From an uncultured Bacteroidales bacterium (GTDB lineage: Bacteria > Bacteroidota > Bacteroidia > Bacteroidales > UBA932), in assembly GCA_900320795.1 (NCBI GenBank), contig ONTQ01000002.1, positions 1 through 64,000 of the forward strand: DNA of 64,000 nucleotides, given 5' to 3'. Under the pieces are notes generated by a model. It was given only the letters and a program-made list of their open reading frames with translations. It was not told where the DNA came from and did not search any database. Position numbers and translations under genes: made by a program. Positions 25,854-35,018 of the stretch are shown piece after piece (the stretch's first letter is position 1; the number at the start of each line of letters is the position of its first letter).

Positions 25854-27988
25854 TCCTCTTCCTGCTCCTGGGCGGCGTATTCCGCAAGGAGTTTGGTCTG
25901 GACTTCGGCAGGAACCTGTACGTACTCGGCGAACTTCATGGAGAAGGTTGCGCTGCCACCGGTGAGGGAGCTCAGAATGGTGGAGTAACGGTAGAGTTCT
26001 GCGAGCGGAACGCGGGCGTGAAGCACGGTGAAGCCCTTGTCCATGTCCTGGTTCATGATCATGCCGCGGCGGGTGTTGAGGTCGCTCATGCAAGGGCCTA
26101 CATACTCGTTCGGGGTGATGATGTCCACATTGTAGATGGGTTCCAGGATCTTGGGACCGGCGTTGCGGAAGGCCTCCTTGAAGGCGTTGCGGCCGGCGAT
26201 GATGAAGGCGATTTCCTTGGAATCCACCGGGTGCATCTTACCATCATAGACATAGACGCGGATGTCACGGGCATAGGAACCGGTGAGCGGGCCTTCTTCC
26301 ATCTTGCTCTTGATACCCTTCAGGATGGCGGGCATGAAACTCAGGTCGATGGAACCACCCACGACGCAGTTGTAGAATTCCAGCTTACCGCCCCATTCGA
26401 GGTCGGTGATGTCCTGGCTCTTGAAGTTGAATACCACGTCCTTGCCGTCGATCTTGAAGTTCTTGGGGGCTTCCTGGCCTTCCACGTAAGGGCATACGAG
26501 GAGATGGACCTCACCGAACTGGCCGGCACCGCCGGACTGCTTCTTGTGACGGTACTGGGCCGTTGCAATCTTGGTGATGGTTTCGCGGTAAGGCACCTTG
26601 GGAGCGTAGAGTTCGATGTTCTGCTTGAACTCGTTGTTCACTCTCCATTTCACATAGTTGATGTGCTGCTCGCCCATACCGGAAAGGATGGTCTGACGCA
26701 GTTCCTTGGAATATTCCACGCCGATGGTGGGATCCTGTGCGGCAATCTTATTGAGGGCGTCACCCACCTTGGCTTCGTCGTTCTTATCGACGGCCTTCAC
26801 GGCGCAGCGGTACTTGGCATCCGGGAACACCATGTGCTTGATGGCCTCTACGCCATTCTGGGCCAGGGTGACGTCCGTCTTGCCGGCCTTGAGTTTCATG
26901 ACGCAGCCGATGTCACCGGCGGCAATCTGGCTCACTTTCTCCTTCTTGGAGCCGGCCACGGCGTAGATGGCGCTGAGGCGCTCACCGTTTCCGGTTTCGG
27001 GGTTCACGAGGTCTGCACCCTCATTGAGGGTACCGCTCATCACCTTGAAGTAGGAAACCTCGCCGAGGTGCTGTTCCACGGAAGTCTTGAAGATGAACAG
27101 GGCCACGGGGCCGGCCGGGTCGCACTTCAGGGTGCCGCCGTCCACGGTGGGCTCTTCCTTTCCTTCCGGAGAGGGAACTACATTCACCACGAATTCCATG
27201 AGACGCTTGACGCCGATGTCTTCCTTGGCGGCTACGCAGAACACAGGGATGGTTTCACCCTTCTGCAGGCCCAGGCGCAGGCCTTCGCGGATCTCGTCGG
27301 TGCTCAGTTCCATGGTCTCGAAGAACTTCTCCATGAGTTCGTCGGAACCTTCGGCGGCCTTCTCCATGAGTTCGGCGCGGAGTTCCTCGGCCTCGTCGGC
27401 ATAAGCGGCGGGGATGTCCAGTTCCTCGTTCTTCTTGTTGTAATATTTCATGGTGATGACATCCACGAAGCCTTCCAGGCCCACGCCGGGGTTCACCGGG
27501 AACTGGCACAGGGCGGCTTTCTTGCCGAACTCCTCATGGATGGCGGCGCGGACACCGTCCCAGTTGGCCTTGTCGTGATCCAACTGGTTCACGGCGATGA
27601 CCATGGGAACGGAGTACTGGTCGGCATAGCGGGCGAACAGGGTTGTTCCCACCTCGATGCCGGCGGTGCCGTTCATCACCATGATGGCAGCATCCACTAC
27701 CTTGAAGGCAGACAGGGCGCCGCCGGAGAAATCGTCGGAACCGGGGGCGTCGATGAAGTTGATCTTGCAGCCGCCGAACTCTGCATACAGAGGGGTGGCG
27801 TTGATGGACTTCTGGTTGGTCTGTTCGAACTCGGTATTGTCGGAGACAGTGTTCTTGTCTTCTACCGTACCGCGACGGTCGATGACCTTGCCTTCGAAGA
27901 GCATAGCCTCGGAGAGGGTGGTTTTACCGCTGCGCGGAGCGCCGATGAGGACGACGTTGCGGATGTTTTTAGTAGTGTAAGTTTTCAT
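25850..27988 (-). CDS. Divergent elongation factor G paralog (EF-G2-like)
   Basis: 712 residues with the full EF-G domain order and strong similarity in domains III-V (SGGAGQFGEVHLLVCP, YAPKVPYRETI). The G domain is altered. G1 is intact (GAPRSGKT, 16-23). The switch-I RGITI motif reads KSINA (60-64). G3 reads DAPGS (80-84), so the catalytic His after PG is Ser. G4 NKxD reads NQLD (134-137). Loss of the catalytic His and the NKxD Lys suggests weak or absent GTP hydrolysis. Bacteroides thetaiotaomicron has an EF-G2 reported to lack GTPase activity, and this looks like the same type. The canonical fusA is not in the window. Confidence 0.85.
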   Translation of the reverse strand: MKTYTTKNIRNVVLIGAPRSGKTTLSEAMLFEGKVIDRRGTVEDKNTVSDNTEFEQTNQKSINATPLYAEFGGCKINFIDAPGSDDFSGGALSAFKVVDAAIMVMNGTAGIEVGTTLFARYADQYSVPMVIAVNQLDHDKANWDGVRAAIHEEFGKKAALCQFPVNPGVGLEGFVDVITMKYYNKKNEELDIPAAYADEAEELRAELMEKAAEGSDELMEKFFETMELSTDEIREGLRLGLQKGETIPVFCVAAKEDIGVKRLMEFVVNVVPSPEGKEEPTVDGGTLKCDPAGPVALFIFKTSVEQHLGEVSYFKVMSGTLNEGADLVNPETGNGERLSAIYAVAGSKKEKVSQIAAGDIGCVMKLKAGKTDVTLAQNGVEAIKHMVFPDAKYRCAVKAVDKNDEAKVGDALNKIAAQDPTIGVEYSKELRQTILSGMGEQHINYVKWRVNNEFKQNIELYAPKVPYRETITKIATAQYRHKKQSGGAGQFGEVHLLVCPYVEGQEAPKNFKIDGKDVVFNFKSQDITDLEWGGKLEFYNCVVGGSIDLSFMPAILKGIKSKMEEGPLTGSYARDIRVYVYDGKMHPVDSKEIAFIIAGRNAFKEAFRNAGPKILEPIYNVDIITPNEYVGPCMSDLNTRRGMIMNQDMDKGFTVLHARVPLAELYRYSTILSSLTGGSATFSMKFAEYVQVPAEVQTKLLAEYAAQEQEED

Positions 27989-28029
27989 CTGTGTTATTGA
28001 TTATTTTTGCTTATTTTCAACGCAGTCTG

Positions 28030-28037
28030 CAAATATA
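28030..28037 (-). promoter_or_regulatory. Promoter of the EF-G paralog
   Basis: The minus strand reads TATATTTG, with TTG 19 bp upstream (28057-28059). The leader to the ATG at 27988 is about 40 nt. Confidence 0.6.
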
Positions 28038-28062
28038 AGGATTTTTCGCTCAAAATCAATAT

Positions 28063-28866
28063 TTATCTACGGTAAATACGGTAAATGAACCAGGCCGATG
28101 CAAGCAGTCCCGCCCCGACGGCCACCACGGAAGCTTCGGCCCCGAAAGCACCGCCCGTGAGCCAGTCGGCCCCTTCGATCTGTGCCTGCAGAAGGCTTTC
28201 GCCCGCCTCCTGGCCGGACACCTTGAAACCGAAGAGGTTTCCCTGCGAGAAATTCCACGCCCAATGGATGCCGACGGGTACCCACAGCGTTCCGGACCAC
28301 TTGTAGGCCGCTCCCAGCAGCAGTCCAGCCTCGATGGCGATGGCAATGCTGCTCCACAGCGTTCCTCCCGGGTTGGTGATGTGGAGCAGGCCGAACAGCA
28401 GGGCCGATACACTGATGGCCACCCAGAAGCCCCATTTCTCGTCCAGCCAGCGGAAGAGCACGCCGCGGAACATGATTTCCTCTCCCGCCGCCACGATGGC
28501 GAAATAGCAGAACATGCTCACCAGTTCTACGGCCGAGGCTCCGACCCCCGTCACCTTATACGCTCCGGCAAGGGCCATGATGCCCGTTACCACGCAGAAA
28601 TACCCCAGGCCGATTCCAAGCCCCAGGCCCGTGTGAGCGGCCAGTTTCCCCAGCGGCACATCTTTCGCGGGATGCGACTCGAAGGCTTTGACAAAGAGGG
28701 CATAGAGAAAGACCATCATGGCAGCCGACGCCAGGCTGGCCACGCAATAGGCCCAGCCATGCGGTACCAAATCCACCAATCCGCCAAATCCATACATGAG
28801 CGTTGCCAGGAGGAACCCGGCCAGCAGCAGCCCCAGCCACTTCCAAAAAGACATATCCTTGATCAT
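28063..28866 (-). CDS. CPBP-family intramembrane metalloprotease
   Basis: 267 residues, with about seven hydrophobic segments. The CPBP/Abi motifs are present: EEIMFRGVLFRW with the Glu pair at 129-130, then FGLLHITNP with a conserved His, and a late IHWAWNF with the third ligand region. It is predicted to sit in the inner membrane; the substrate is unknown. The start at 28866 lies 4 nt from a perfect -7 box, so the first codon would be nearly leaderless; the internal ATG at 28854 (MSFWKW) is the alternative. Confidence 0.85.
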   Translation of the reverse strand: MIKDMSFWKWLGLLLAGFLLATLMYGFGGLVDLVPHGWAYCVASLASAAMMVFLYALFVKAFESHPAKDVPLGKLAAHTGLGLGIGLGYFCVVTGIMALAGAYKVTGVGASAVELVSMFCYFAIVAAGEEIMFRGVLFRWLDEKWGFWVAISVSALLFGLLHITNPGGTLWSSIAIAIEAGLLLGAAYKWSGTLWVPVGIHWAWNFSQGNLFGFKVSGQEAGESLLQAQIEGADWLTGGAFGAEASVVAVGAGLLASAWFIYRIYRR

Positions 28867-28870
28867 GTCG

Positions 28871-28878
28871 CAAATTTA
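28871..28878 (-). promoter_or_regulatory. -7 box of the CPBP gene
   Basis: The minus strand reads TAAATTTG, 4 nt before the ATG at 28866. The nearest TTTG (28903-28906 on the minus strand, spacer 24 bp) is inside the first unit of the adjoining repeat array. Confidence 0.55.
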
Positions 28879-28894
28879 GTAAAAAAACACTACC

Positions 28895-29130
28895 TCGTGC
28901 ACCAAACACCCTGTTTTCGTGCACGACATGCCCCAACCAGCCCTCTCGTGCACCAAACACCCCGTTTTCGTGCACGACATGCCTCAACCAGCCCTCTCGT
29001 GCACCAAACACCCTGTTTTCGTGCACGACATGTCCCAACCAGCCCTCTCGTGCACCAAACACCCTGTTTTCGTGCACGGCACTCCTCAACCAGCCCTCTC
29101 GTGCACCAAACACCCCGTTTTCGTGCACGG
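28895..29130. repeat. Hairpin array 1: five units, 51-bp period
   Basis: GTGCAC arms start at 28897, 28948, 28999, 29050 and 29101, exactly 51 bp apart. Each is matched by a second GTGCAC 22 bp further on. Within a unit TCGTGCAC pairs with GTGCACGA, and an inner AAACA pairs with TGTTT (or AAAC with GTTT) around CCC, giving a long stem-loop. The 19-bp linkers vary at a few bases. Because 51 is a multiple of 3, several reading frames stay open by chance; none shows coding signs. It fills the divergent gap between the CPBP gene and rnhB (28867-29179). Confidence 0.9.
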
Positions 29131-29166
29131 GGCAAGGGAGGCGGCGGCAGAATAGCGGGAATTTTG

Positions 29167-29174
29167 TATTTTTG
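29167..29174 (+). promoter_or_regulatory. -7 box of rnhB
   Basis: TATTTTTG, a perfect TAnnTTTG, ends 5 nt before the rnhB ATG. Confidence 0.6.
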
Positions 29175-29179
29175 TAGCG

Positions 29180-29809
29180 ATGAAACCCAAGCTGAAGGAA
29201 TATTGCGAGGCGGGAAGGCTGGAAGCCGGCTGTGATGAGGCCGGCCGGGGCCCGCTGGTCGGCCCGGTGTATGCCGCCGCGGTCATTCTTCCGCCGGATT
29301 TTCACCACCCCCTCCTGAACGACTCCAAGCAGATGAGCGAAAAGGCCCGCGAAGCACTTCGGCCCATCATCGAGGCCGAAGCCGTGGCCTTCGCGGTAGA
29401 GGCGGTCTCGGCCGAAGAAATTGACCGGCTCAACATCCTCTGGGCTTCGGTTACGGGAATGCAGCGGGCCGTGCTCCGGCTGCACCCCAGACCGGAATTT
29501 CTCCTGATTGACGGCAACAAGTTCCGCCCCTTCGGCCCGTACGGGTTCAAGGACTTCCGGACGGTGGTGCACGGGGACGCCACCTATGCCAGCATTGCGG
29601 CGGCCTCGGTCCTGGCCAAGACCTACCGGGACGAATTCATGCGCCGGCTCTCCGCCGAATACCCCCAGTACGGCTGGGACCGCAACATGGGCTACCCCAC
29701 GCCGGAACACATCGAGGCCATCCGGAAATACGGCTACACCCCCTGGCACCGCAAATCTTTCCATGTGAAAGAGTTGGAACCTTCCCTTTTCCAACCCCTG
29801 TCATTCTGA
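29180..29809 (+). CDS. rnhB: Ribonuclease HII
   Basis: 209 residues, normal length. The catalytic DE pair is in EAGCDEAGRGPLVGPVYAAA (Asp19, Glu20). Further conserved text is LNDSKQMSEKARE, LLIDGNKF, ASIAAASVLAKTYRDEFM and GYPTPEH. It cleaves the RNA strand of RNA-DNA hybrids and single ribonucleotides in DNA. The final codons LSF and the TGA stop come from the 27-bp dispersed repeat that starts at 29799. Confidence 0.96.
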   Translation: MKPKLKEYCEAGRLEAGCDEAGRGPLVGPVYAAAVILPPDFHHPLLNDSKQMSEKAREALRPIIEAEAVAFAVEAVSAEEIDRLNILWASVTGMQRAVLRLHPRPEFLLIDGNKFRPFGPYGFKDFRTVVHGDATYASIAAASVLAKTYRDEFMRRLSAEYPQYGWDRNMGYPTPEHIEAIRKYGYTPWHRKSFHVKELEPSLFQPLSF

Positions 29810-29825
29810 GCGTGGCGAAGAATCT
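29799..29825 (+). repeat. Dispersed 27-bp repeat, copy 3 (supplies a stop codon)
   Basis: TGTCATTCTGAGCGTGGCGA followed by AGAATCT. Its TGA (29807-29809) is the rnhB stop. Its last T begins the TTTG of the next gene's promoter. Confidence 0.8.
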
Positions 29826-29855
29826 TTGTGAATCATCGTTTTTTCATTACTTTTG
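29825..29855 (+). promoter_or_regulatory. Promoter of the S46 peptidase gene
   Basis: TTTG (29825-29828), a 19-bp spacer and TACTTTTG (29848-29855). The leader to the ATG at 29871 is about 15 nt. Confidence 0.7.
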
Positions 29856-29870
29856 TACAAATAACCATTT

Positions 29871-31970
29871 ATGTCCATGAAAAGACTTTTAGTTTTTCTG
29901 GCCGGCCTCGCCATCACGGTGAGTGCCATGGCCGATGAAGGAATGTGGCTCCTGCCGCTCCTGAAGCAACTCAACGGCAAAGATCTCAAAGCCGCCGGCT
30001 GCAAGTTGAGCCCGGACGAGATTTACAACATCAACAAAACCTCCCTCAAGGACGCCATCGTCCACTTCGGCGGGGGCTGCACCGGGGAGATGATATCGGC
30101 CCAGGGCCTGCTGGTGACCAACCACCACTGCGGCTACAGCAGCATCCAGGGCCTGTCCACCGACGAGCACAACTACCTCATGGACGGCTATTGGGCCAAG
30201 AATCTGGGAGAGGAAATTCCCTGCCCGGGCCTCACGGTAACCTTTCTGGTGTCCATGGAGGACGTGACCGACGCCATTGAGAACAAGGGCGCCAAGGCCG
30301 AAGATATCGAAAAGGCCGCCCAGCAGGCCAACCCCGGCTGCCGTGTCACCGTCACGGGCTTCTATAACGACAACATCCATTATCTCATCGTGTACCGCAC
30401 CTATACGGACGTGCGCTTCGTGGGAGCCCCGCCGGCATCCATGGGCAAGTTCGGCGGAGAGACCGACAACTGGATGTGGCCCCGCCACACCTGCGACTTC
30501 TCCATGTTCCGCGTCTATGCCGGAAGCGACAACCTGCCCGCTGAATACAGCGAGAGCAACGTTCCCTACAAACCCGCCCGCAGTCTCAAGATTGCCACGG
30601 GCGGCGTGAAGGAGAACGATTTTGCCATGGTCATGGGCTATCCCGGCCGCACCCAGCGTTACCAGACGGCCGCCCAACTCAATGACATGATAGAGACCAA
30701 CCGCATCCGCATCGACGCCCGCACCGTCCGCCAGGACATCATGTGGGAAGCCATGTGCGCAGACCCTTCCGTCCAACTTAAATATGCCGACAAGTACGCC
30801 GGCAGCGCCAACGGCTGGAAGAAGTGGCAGGGTGAGGAACTGGCCTTCCGGAACCTCAACATCATCGGCCGGGAAGAAGAGAAAGAGGCAGCCCTGAAGG
30901 CCTGGATTGACGCCACGCCGGAGCGCAAGTCCCTCTACGGAGACCCCGTGGCCGACATCGCCGCCTATGTCAAGGCCAATGAGGCCGACAACCGCGCCAC
31001 CACCCTTCTAACCGAAGCCCCGCTTCGCATCGAACTCCTGGGCCTTGCCGCAGGTACCTTCCGCATGTTCTCCAACGGCATCCCCGAAGGAGCCGACACC
31101 ACCGCCCTCCTCCTGCAGGCCGTGGACGTGATGAAGGACCAGTACCGCGACTACGTGGAGCCGCTGGACCGCAAGGAGGCCGTAGCCCTTCTGGACTTCT
31201 ACCGGAAGAATGCCAGGGAGGAAGACTACCTGCAAGGCCTCGGCGGCACGGACTTCGCCTCGCTGGACATCCCCGCCTATGTGCAGAACCTCTTCGACAA
31301 GAGCGTGTTCACTTCCTATGAAAAAGCCAAAGAGGCCGCTTCCAAGGGCCTTTCCGCCTTTGCCGATGACCCCGCCGTGGAACTCTACAACAGCGCCGTC
31401 ACCGTGCTGATGAAGTACTTCCAGAAACAGTTCTTCTCCAACAACGCCCAGTACGACACCGCCCGCAAGCACTTTGCCGCCGCCCTGATGGAGTGGCAGA
31501 AAGGCCAGGCCATGTACCCGGACGCCAATTCCACCATGCGCCTCACCTATGGAAAGGTGCTGCCTTACAGCCCCAAGGACGGCCTCAAGTACCTGCACTT
31601 CACCACCGCCAAGGGTCTTCTGGAGAAAGAAAACCCCGAAGACCCCGAGTTCATCCTCCCTGCCGGCATCAAGGACCTCCTCCTCGCCCGTGACTACGGC
31701 CGCTGGGCCGATGCAGACGGCACCCTGCACACCTGTTTTCTCACCAATAACGACATCACCGGCGGCAACTCCGGCTCGCCCGTGCTCAACGCCAGGGGAG
31801 ACCTCATCGGCCTGGCCTTTGACGGCAACTGGGAAAGCATGAGCTCCGATGTGATGTTCGAACCCGACCTCCAGCGCTGCATCTGCGTAGATATCCGTTA
31901 CGTCCTCTGGCTGGTGGAGAAATACGGTCACGCCCAAAACATCATCAACGAACTCACCTTCGTGAAATAA
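29871..31970 (+). CDS. S46-family dipeptidyl-peptidase (DPP7/DPP11 type)
   Basis: 699 residues with a signal peptide (MKRLLVFLAGLAITVSAMA after MS). The chymotrypsin-like catalytic His is in LLVTNHHCGYSSIQ (85-86) and the nucleophile Ser in GGNSGSPVLNARGDLIGLAF near residue 645. Conserved family text includes DEGMWLLPLL, GGETDNWMWPRHTCDFSMFR and FDGNWESMSSDV. These periplasmic enzymes remove dipeptides from peptides in asaccharolytic Bacteroidetes metabolism. I cannot assign DPP7 versus DPP11 specificity. The ATG at 29877 is an alternative start. Confidence 0.93.
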   Translation: MSMKRLLVFLAGLAITVSAMADEGMWLLPLLKQLNGKDLKAAGCKLSPDEIYNINKTSLKDAIVHFGGGCTGEMISAQGLLVTNHHCGYSSIQGLSTDEHNYLMDGYWAKNLGEEIPCPGLTVTFLVSMEDVTDAIENKGAKAEDIEKAAQQANPGCRVTVTGFYNDNIHYLIVYRTYTDVRFVGAPPASMGKFGGETDNWMWPRHTCDFSMFRVYAGSDNLPAEYSESNVPYKPARSLKIATGGVKENDFAMVMGYPGRTQRYQTAAQLNDMIETNRIRIDARTVRQDIMWEAMCADPSVQLKYADKYAGSANGWKKWQGEELAFRNLNIIGREEEKEAALKAWIDATPERKSLYGDPVADIAAYVKANEADNRATTLLTEAPLRIELLGLAAGTFRMFSNGIPEGADTTALLLQAVDVMKDQYRDYVEPLDRKEAVALLDFYRKNAREEDYLQGLGGTDFASLDIPAYVQNLFDKSVFTSYEKAKEAASKGLSAFADDPAVELYNSAVTVLMKYFQKQFFSNNAQYDTARKHFAAALMEWQKGQAMYPDANSTMRLTYGKVLPYSPKDGLKYLHFTTAKGLLEKENPEDPEFILPAGIKDLLLARDYGRWADADGTLHTCFLTNNDITGGNSGSPVLNARGDLIGLAFDGNWESMSSDVMFEPDLQRCICVDIRYVLWLVEKYGHAQNIINELTFVK

Positions 31971-32035
31971 GCGTGACAGTCAAGCGCTTGATAATCAACA
32001 GTTTGCACAGCATTCGCGAGGACAATAGCGACAAC

Positions 32036-33097
32036 ATGAATCAGAGCGAAGTATTGCAGTGGCTGCAGGAAGTGCAGCATCCCGCCCGGGAGGACCGGAG
32101 CGTCGTGGCGCTGGGAATGGTGGAAAAGATTGATATGGAGGAAGGAAAGGTGCACGTCACCCTTGCCTTCCCCAAGCGGCCGGATCCCCTGAAGAACTAC
32201 CTGGTGGGTGCCGTTCAGGCCTGCCTGTACCGGCACTTGCCCGGCGGAACGGCCATCGAAGTGGACACCATCGTCAAGGAGCCGGCCAAACCGGCCCCCA
32301 AAGGCATCGAGTTCAACTTGGATCAGCTGCGCAAAGTGAGCCATATCATCGGCATTGCATCCGGCAAGGGCGGCGTCGGGAAAAGCACCGTCACCGTAAA
32401 TCTGGCCGTAGCCCTGGCCCGTCTGGGTTATCGCGTGGGCGTGGCCGATGCCGACGTTTACGGCCCCTCCATCCCCACGATGACCGGCACCGAGGGCGTC
32501 ACCATCGAGATGGAAGGCGAGGACGAAAATACCAACCTCTTCATTCCCGTGGAGAAGTACGGCGTGAAATGGCTCTCCGTGGGCCACGTCTCCCAGGCCG
32601 GCCAGGCCCTTATCTGGCGCGGGCCGATGGCTTCCACCGCTCTCAAGCAAATCATCCTGCAAACCCTCTGGGGCCCGCTGGACTTCCTCCTCATCGACAT
32701 GCCTCCGGGAACCGGCGACATCCATATCTCCCTCATCGGTGATGTCCCCATGAGCGGCGCCGTCATTGTGACCACCCCGCAGACCGTAGCCCTCTCCGAT
32801 GTCCTCCGCGGCGCCAATATGTTCCGCAACCCGCAGGTGCAGAAGCCTATCTTCGGCCTGGTGGAAAACATGTCCTGGTTCACCCCGGCGGCCCATCCGG
32901 AAGAGAAATACTACCTTTTCGGCCAGGACGGCGGCGTACAGATGGCCCGCAACCTGGACATCCCGCTCCTGGGCCAGATTCCCCTGGTACAGGATATAAG
33001 AGAGGGTGCCGATGAAGGCACCCCCGTAGCGTTACTGGACCGCCCGGACTCCCAGGCCTTCCTGGATTTGGCCCGCCAGCTGGCCGCCTGCGTGTAG
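32036..33097 (+). CDS. mrp: Mrp/NBP35-family P-loop ATPase
   Basis: 353 residues from the ATG at 32036. A MIP18/DUF59 domain occupies the first 95 residues or so. The ATPase follows with deviant Walker A IGIASGKGGVGKSTVTVNLA (about 105-124) and DADVYGPSIPTMTG. Later motifs are DFLLIDMPPGTGDIHIS and GLVENMSWFTP. These proteins carry and transfer iron-sulfur clusters. The CxxC pair that normally follows VENM is replaced by TPAAHPEEKYYLFG, as in other Bacteroidetes Mrp proteins. It starts 65 nt after the S46 gene. Confidence 0.92.
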   Translation: MNQSEVLQWLQEVQHPAREDRSVVALGMVEKIDMEEGKVHVTLAFPKRPDPLKNYLVGAVQACLYRHLPGGTAIEVDTIVKEPAKPAPKGIEFNLDQLRKVSHIIGIASGKGGVGKSTVTVNLAVALARLGYRVGVADADVYGPSIPTMTGTEGVTIEMEGEDENTNLFIPVEKYGVKWLSVGHVSQAGQALIWRGPMASTALKQIILQTLWGPLDFLLIDMPPGTGDIHISLIGDVPMSGAVIVTTPQTVALSDVLRGANMFRNPQVQKPIFGLVENMSWFTPAAHPEEKYYLFGQDGGVQMARNLDIPLLGQIPLVQDIREGADEGTPVALLDRPDSQAFLDLARQLAACV

Positions 33098-33116
33098 AAG
33101 CAGCCACCCGCGCGTG

Positions 33117-35012
33117 TCAGTTTTCCACGAAGCGGGTGGTGTTGATGGTGGTGAAGCAGCAGTTGCCCCAGATATCGTTGGTGAGGAAAACAACCCGGTC
33201 GCCTTCCAGGAAGGTGATCAGTGCCTGCCCGGCCCCTACTCCCACTTCTTTGATGTACGTACCATATTGTACAGTGTTGGTGGAATGGTTATAAATGGTC
33301 ATCATCCCGCCAGCCCACAGAATGCTGTAAGTGCACAGGTCGCCCCCGAACACATCGCCATAGCAGAAATCGTTGACAGAGGTGCGGAACTCGAAATCCA
33401 CAAACGGGGTGGTGTAGGTATCGTTTGCATAATCCTGCACCACCATCGAGTAAGGGAAGCAGTGCAGCATGAGATCCTTCTCCCTGTGGACATTCTGGTC
33501 CAGGATGTATCCGCCGGCATATTCCACCCCAGGCGCATTGGCATCCCCGCGCACGGTAAAGGAGGACAGCGACTTGTCACGGCTGTCGATGACACGAAGC
33601 GTCGGATGATTGTACGTAATACGGCTGATGATTTTGGTCCGGCTGTAATCCAAAAAGGCATCTGAGAAGGTGTATTCGTAGAACGAATCACCCAGCTCCT
33701 CCTCCAGCGGCGTATGCTCCACCTTGTCGTCGACACGGCTGTCGATAAAAAACCACCGGTAGGTTCCTATTTCATTCGATGTGATGAAAATGCCGAAGCC
33801 ATTGTCGGCAAACAGCACGTTGGAGATGGTAATGCAAGGGAATTGCGGGTGGTCCAGACTGTCGGTCTCTTTGGAAATGACTTTGACAAGGGCGCCTGTT
33901 TCGGCATCCAACACCCGTAAAACGCCTTCTCCGGTCACATACAGGCGGTGATTGTAGCGGTTGAAACTGATTCTTTCCGGCAACCAGTCCAGCTCGAACT
34001 GCTTGAGCACGGCAAAGCTGCGGGCGTCCAGCTTGTACACGCGCTTGGGAGAGTCGGTGATAAGCCAGAGGGTGGATTCGTCTTCGCCGAAGGTCCAGTG
34101 CCGGAAAGTGCCTTCAAGGGTGACCTGGCCGTCGTGAAGCGGCGCAATCACAGTCTCGTCAAACGTGATGCAGTCGTCGAGGACCGATTCCACCGCCACG
34201 TGGTCCAGGACCCGGTCGGCACCCAGTTGAATCATCTTGTAGGGGATGTCCACGTCCACGGTATACGCATCCGCTGCGCGCATGTCCAGTTCAACGTAAG
34301 GCTCGGTAATCCAGGATTTGACCGGACGCACTTTTCGGGAAAAGCGAATGTGGACTACGGCCGGCGCCCTAAAGTGCACGGCCAGGTTGGGCACGGAAAC
34401 ATCTACGTGGGTGACCAGGATGGGCAGGTGGTACAGGATGGGGATGGTGACCGCGTCGGTCCGGGAAAGAATGGAGAACTCGGCCTTTGCAAGGTCTTCG
34501 TCCTCAGGCTCTTGCGGGAAATCCCAATGGACATGGACGACGCTGCTGCCTTTTCCCTCCGTGGGCGAAAACGACAGGGCCCCGGAAGCCGATTCCAGCC
34601 GCCATTCGGTATTGGAAGCGATCTGGAGCGTGGCGGTGCCGCTCCGGGCCTTCGTATCTATTTGCTCCGTATCCACAGACAGGTAGGGAGGGATATCCGA
34701 AAGCCGGACCGTGAGCGGCGCGGCGCCTTGCTCGGCCAGGCTCACCCATTGGGACTGCGGTTCATAAGAATCGGCCGATACTTCCAGCTTGACCCGCTGG
34801 GCCGTCAGGCCCGAAAAAACGCATTTCCCTTCCTGGTTGGTCAAATCCCGATCCTGGTCCACCCTTACCAGGGCTCCCGCTATGGGACGTTCCGACGAGT
34901 CCGTAACCAGCACCGTCAGTTCGTAGGTACGCGTTTCCGCCTCCTGTTCCCGGCAGGAGGGAAAAGTTAGGCCCAGCAGCGCCAGTAGGAAAAGGAGAGA
35001 GAGCCGTCGCAT
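33117..35012 (-). CDS. Lipoprotein with carboxypeptidase-like, BACON-like and propeller-like regions
   Basis: 631 residues. The lipobox is FPSC (MRRLSLLFLLALLGLTFPSC). At about 28-105 there is a carboxypeptidase-regulatory-like beta domain (LTVLVTDSSERPIAGALVRV). At about 108-200 there is a BACON-like Ig fold (LSVDTEQID, TLQIASNTEWRLESASG). The C-terminal 320 residues have repeated strand text such as STLWLITDSPKRVYKLDARS and RLYVTGEGVLRVLDAETGAL, like a beta-propeller. It begins 6 nt after the yfhO stop and is the last gene of the mutS operon. The role is unknown; surface binding is plausible. Confidence 0.7.
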   Translation of the reverse strand: MRRLSLLFLLALLGLTFPSCREQEAETRTYELTVLVTDSSERPIAGALVRVDQDRDLTNQEGKCVFSGLTAQRVKLEVSADSYEPQSQWVSLAEQGAAPLTVRLSDIPPYLSVDTEQIDTKARSGTATLQIASNTEWRLESASGALSFSPTEGKGSSVVHVHWDFPQEPEDEDLAKAEFSILSRTDAVTIPILYHLPILVTHVDVSVPNLAVHFRAPAVVHIRFSRKVRPVKSWITEPYVELDMRAADAYTVDVDIPYKMIQLGADRVLDHVAVESVLDDCITFDETVIAPLHDGQVTLEGTFRHWTFGEDESTLWLITDSPKRVYKLDARSFAVLKQFELDWLPERISFNRYNHRLYVTGEGVLRVLDAETGALVKVISKETDSLDHPQFPCITISNVLFADNGFGIFITSNEIGTYRWFFIDSRVDDKVEHTPLEEELGDSFYEYTFSDAFLDYSRTKIISRITYNHPTLRVIDSRDKSLSSFTVRGDANAPGVEYAGGYILDQNVHREKDLMLHCFPYSMVVQDYANDTYTTPFVDFEFRTSVNDFCYGDVFGGDLCTYSILWAGGMMTIYNHSTNTVQYGTYIKEVGVGAGQALITFLEGDRVVFLTNDIWGNCCFTTINTTRFVEN

Positions 35013-35018
35013 TTTCCC

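Noticed and set aside
28895..29130. CRISPR array
   Set aside because: Linkers between the palindromes are nearly identical, not unique spacers, and there are no cas genes nearby.
28264..29794. Long open frames on both strands across array 1, encoding 17-residue repeats
   Set aside because: The 51-bp period is a multiple of three, so a stop-free unit keeps every frame open. The frames have no start context or domain and run into shadows of rnhB and the CPBP gene.
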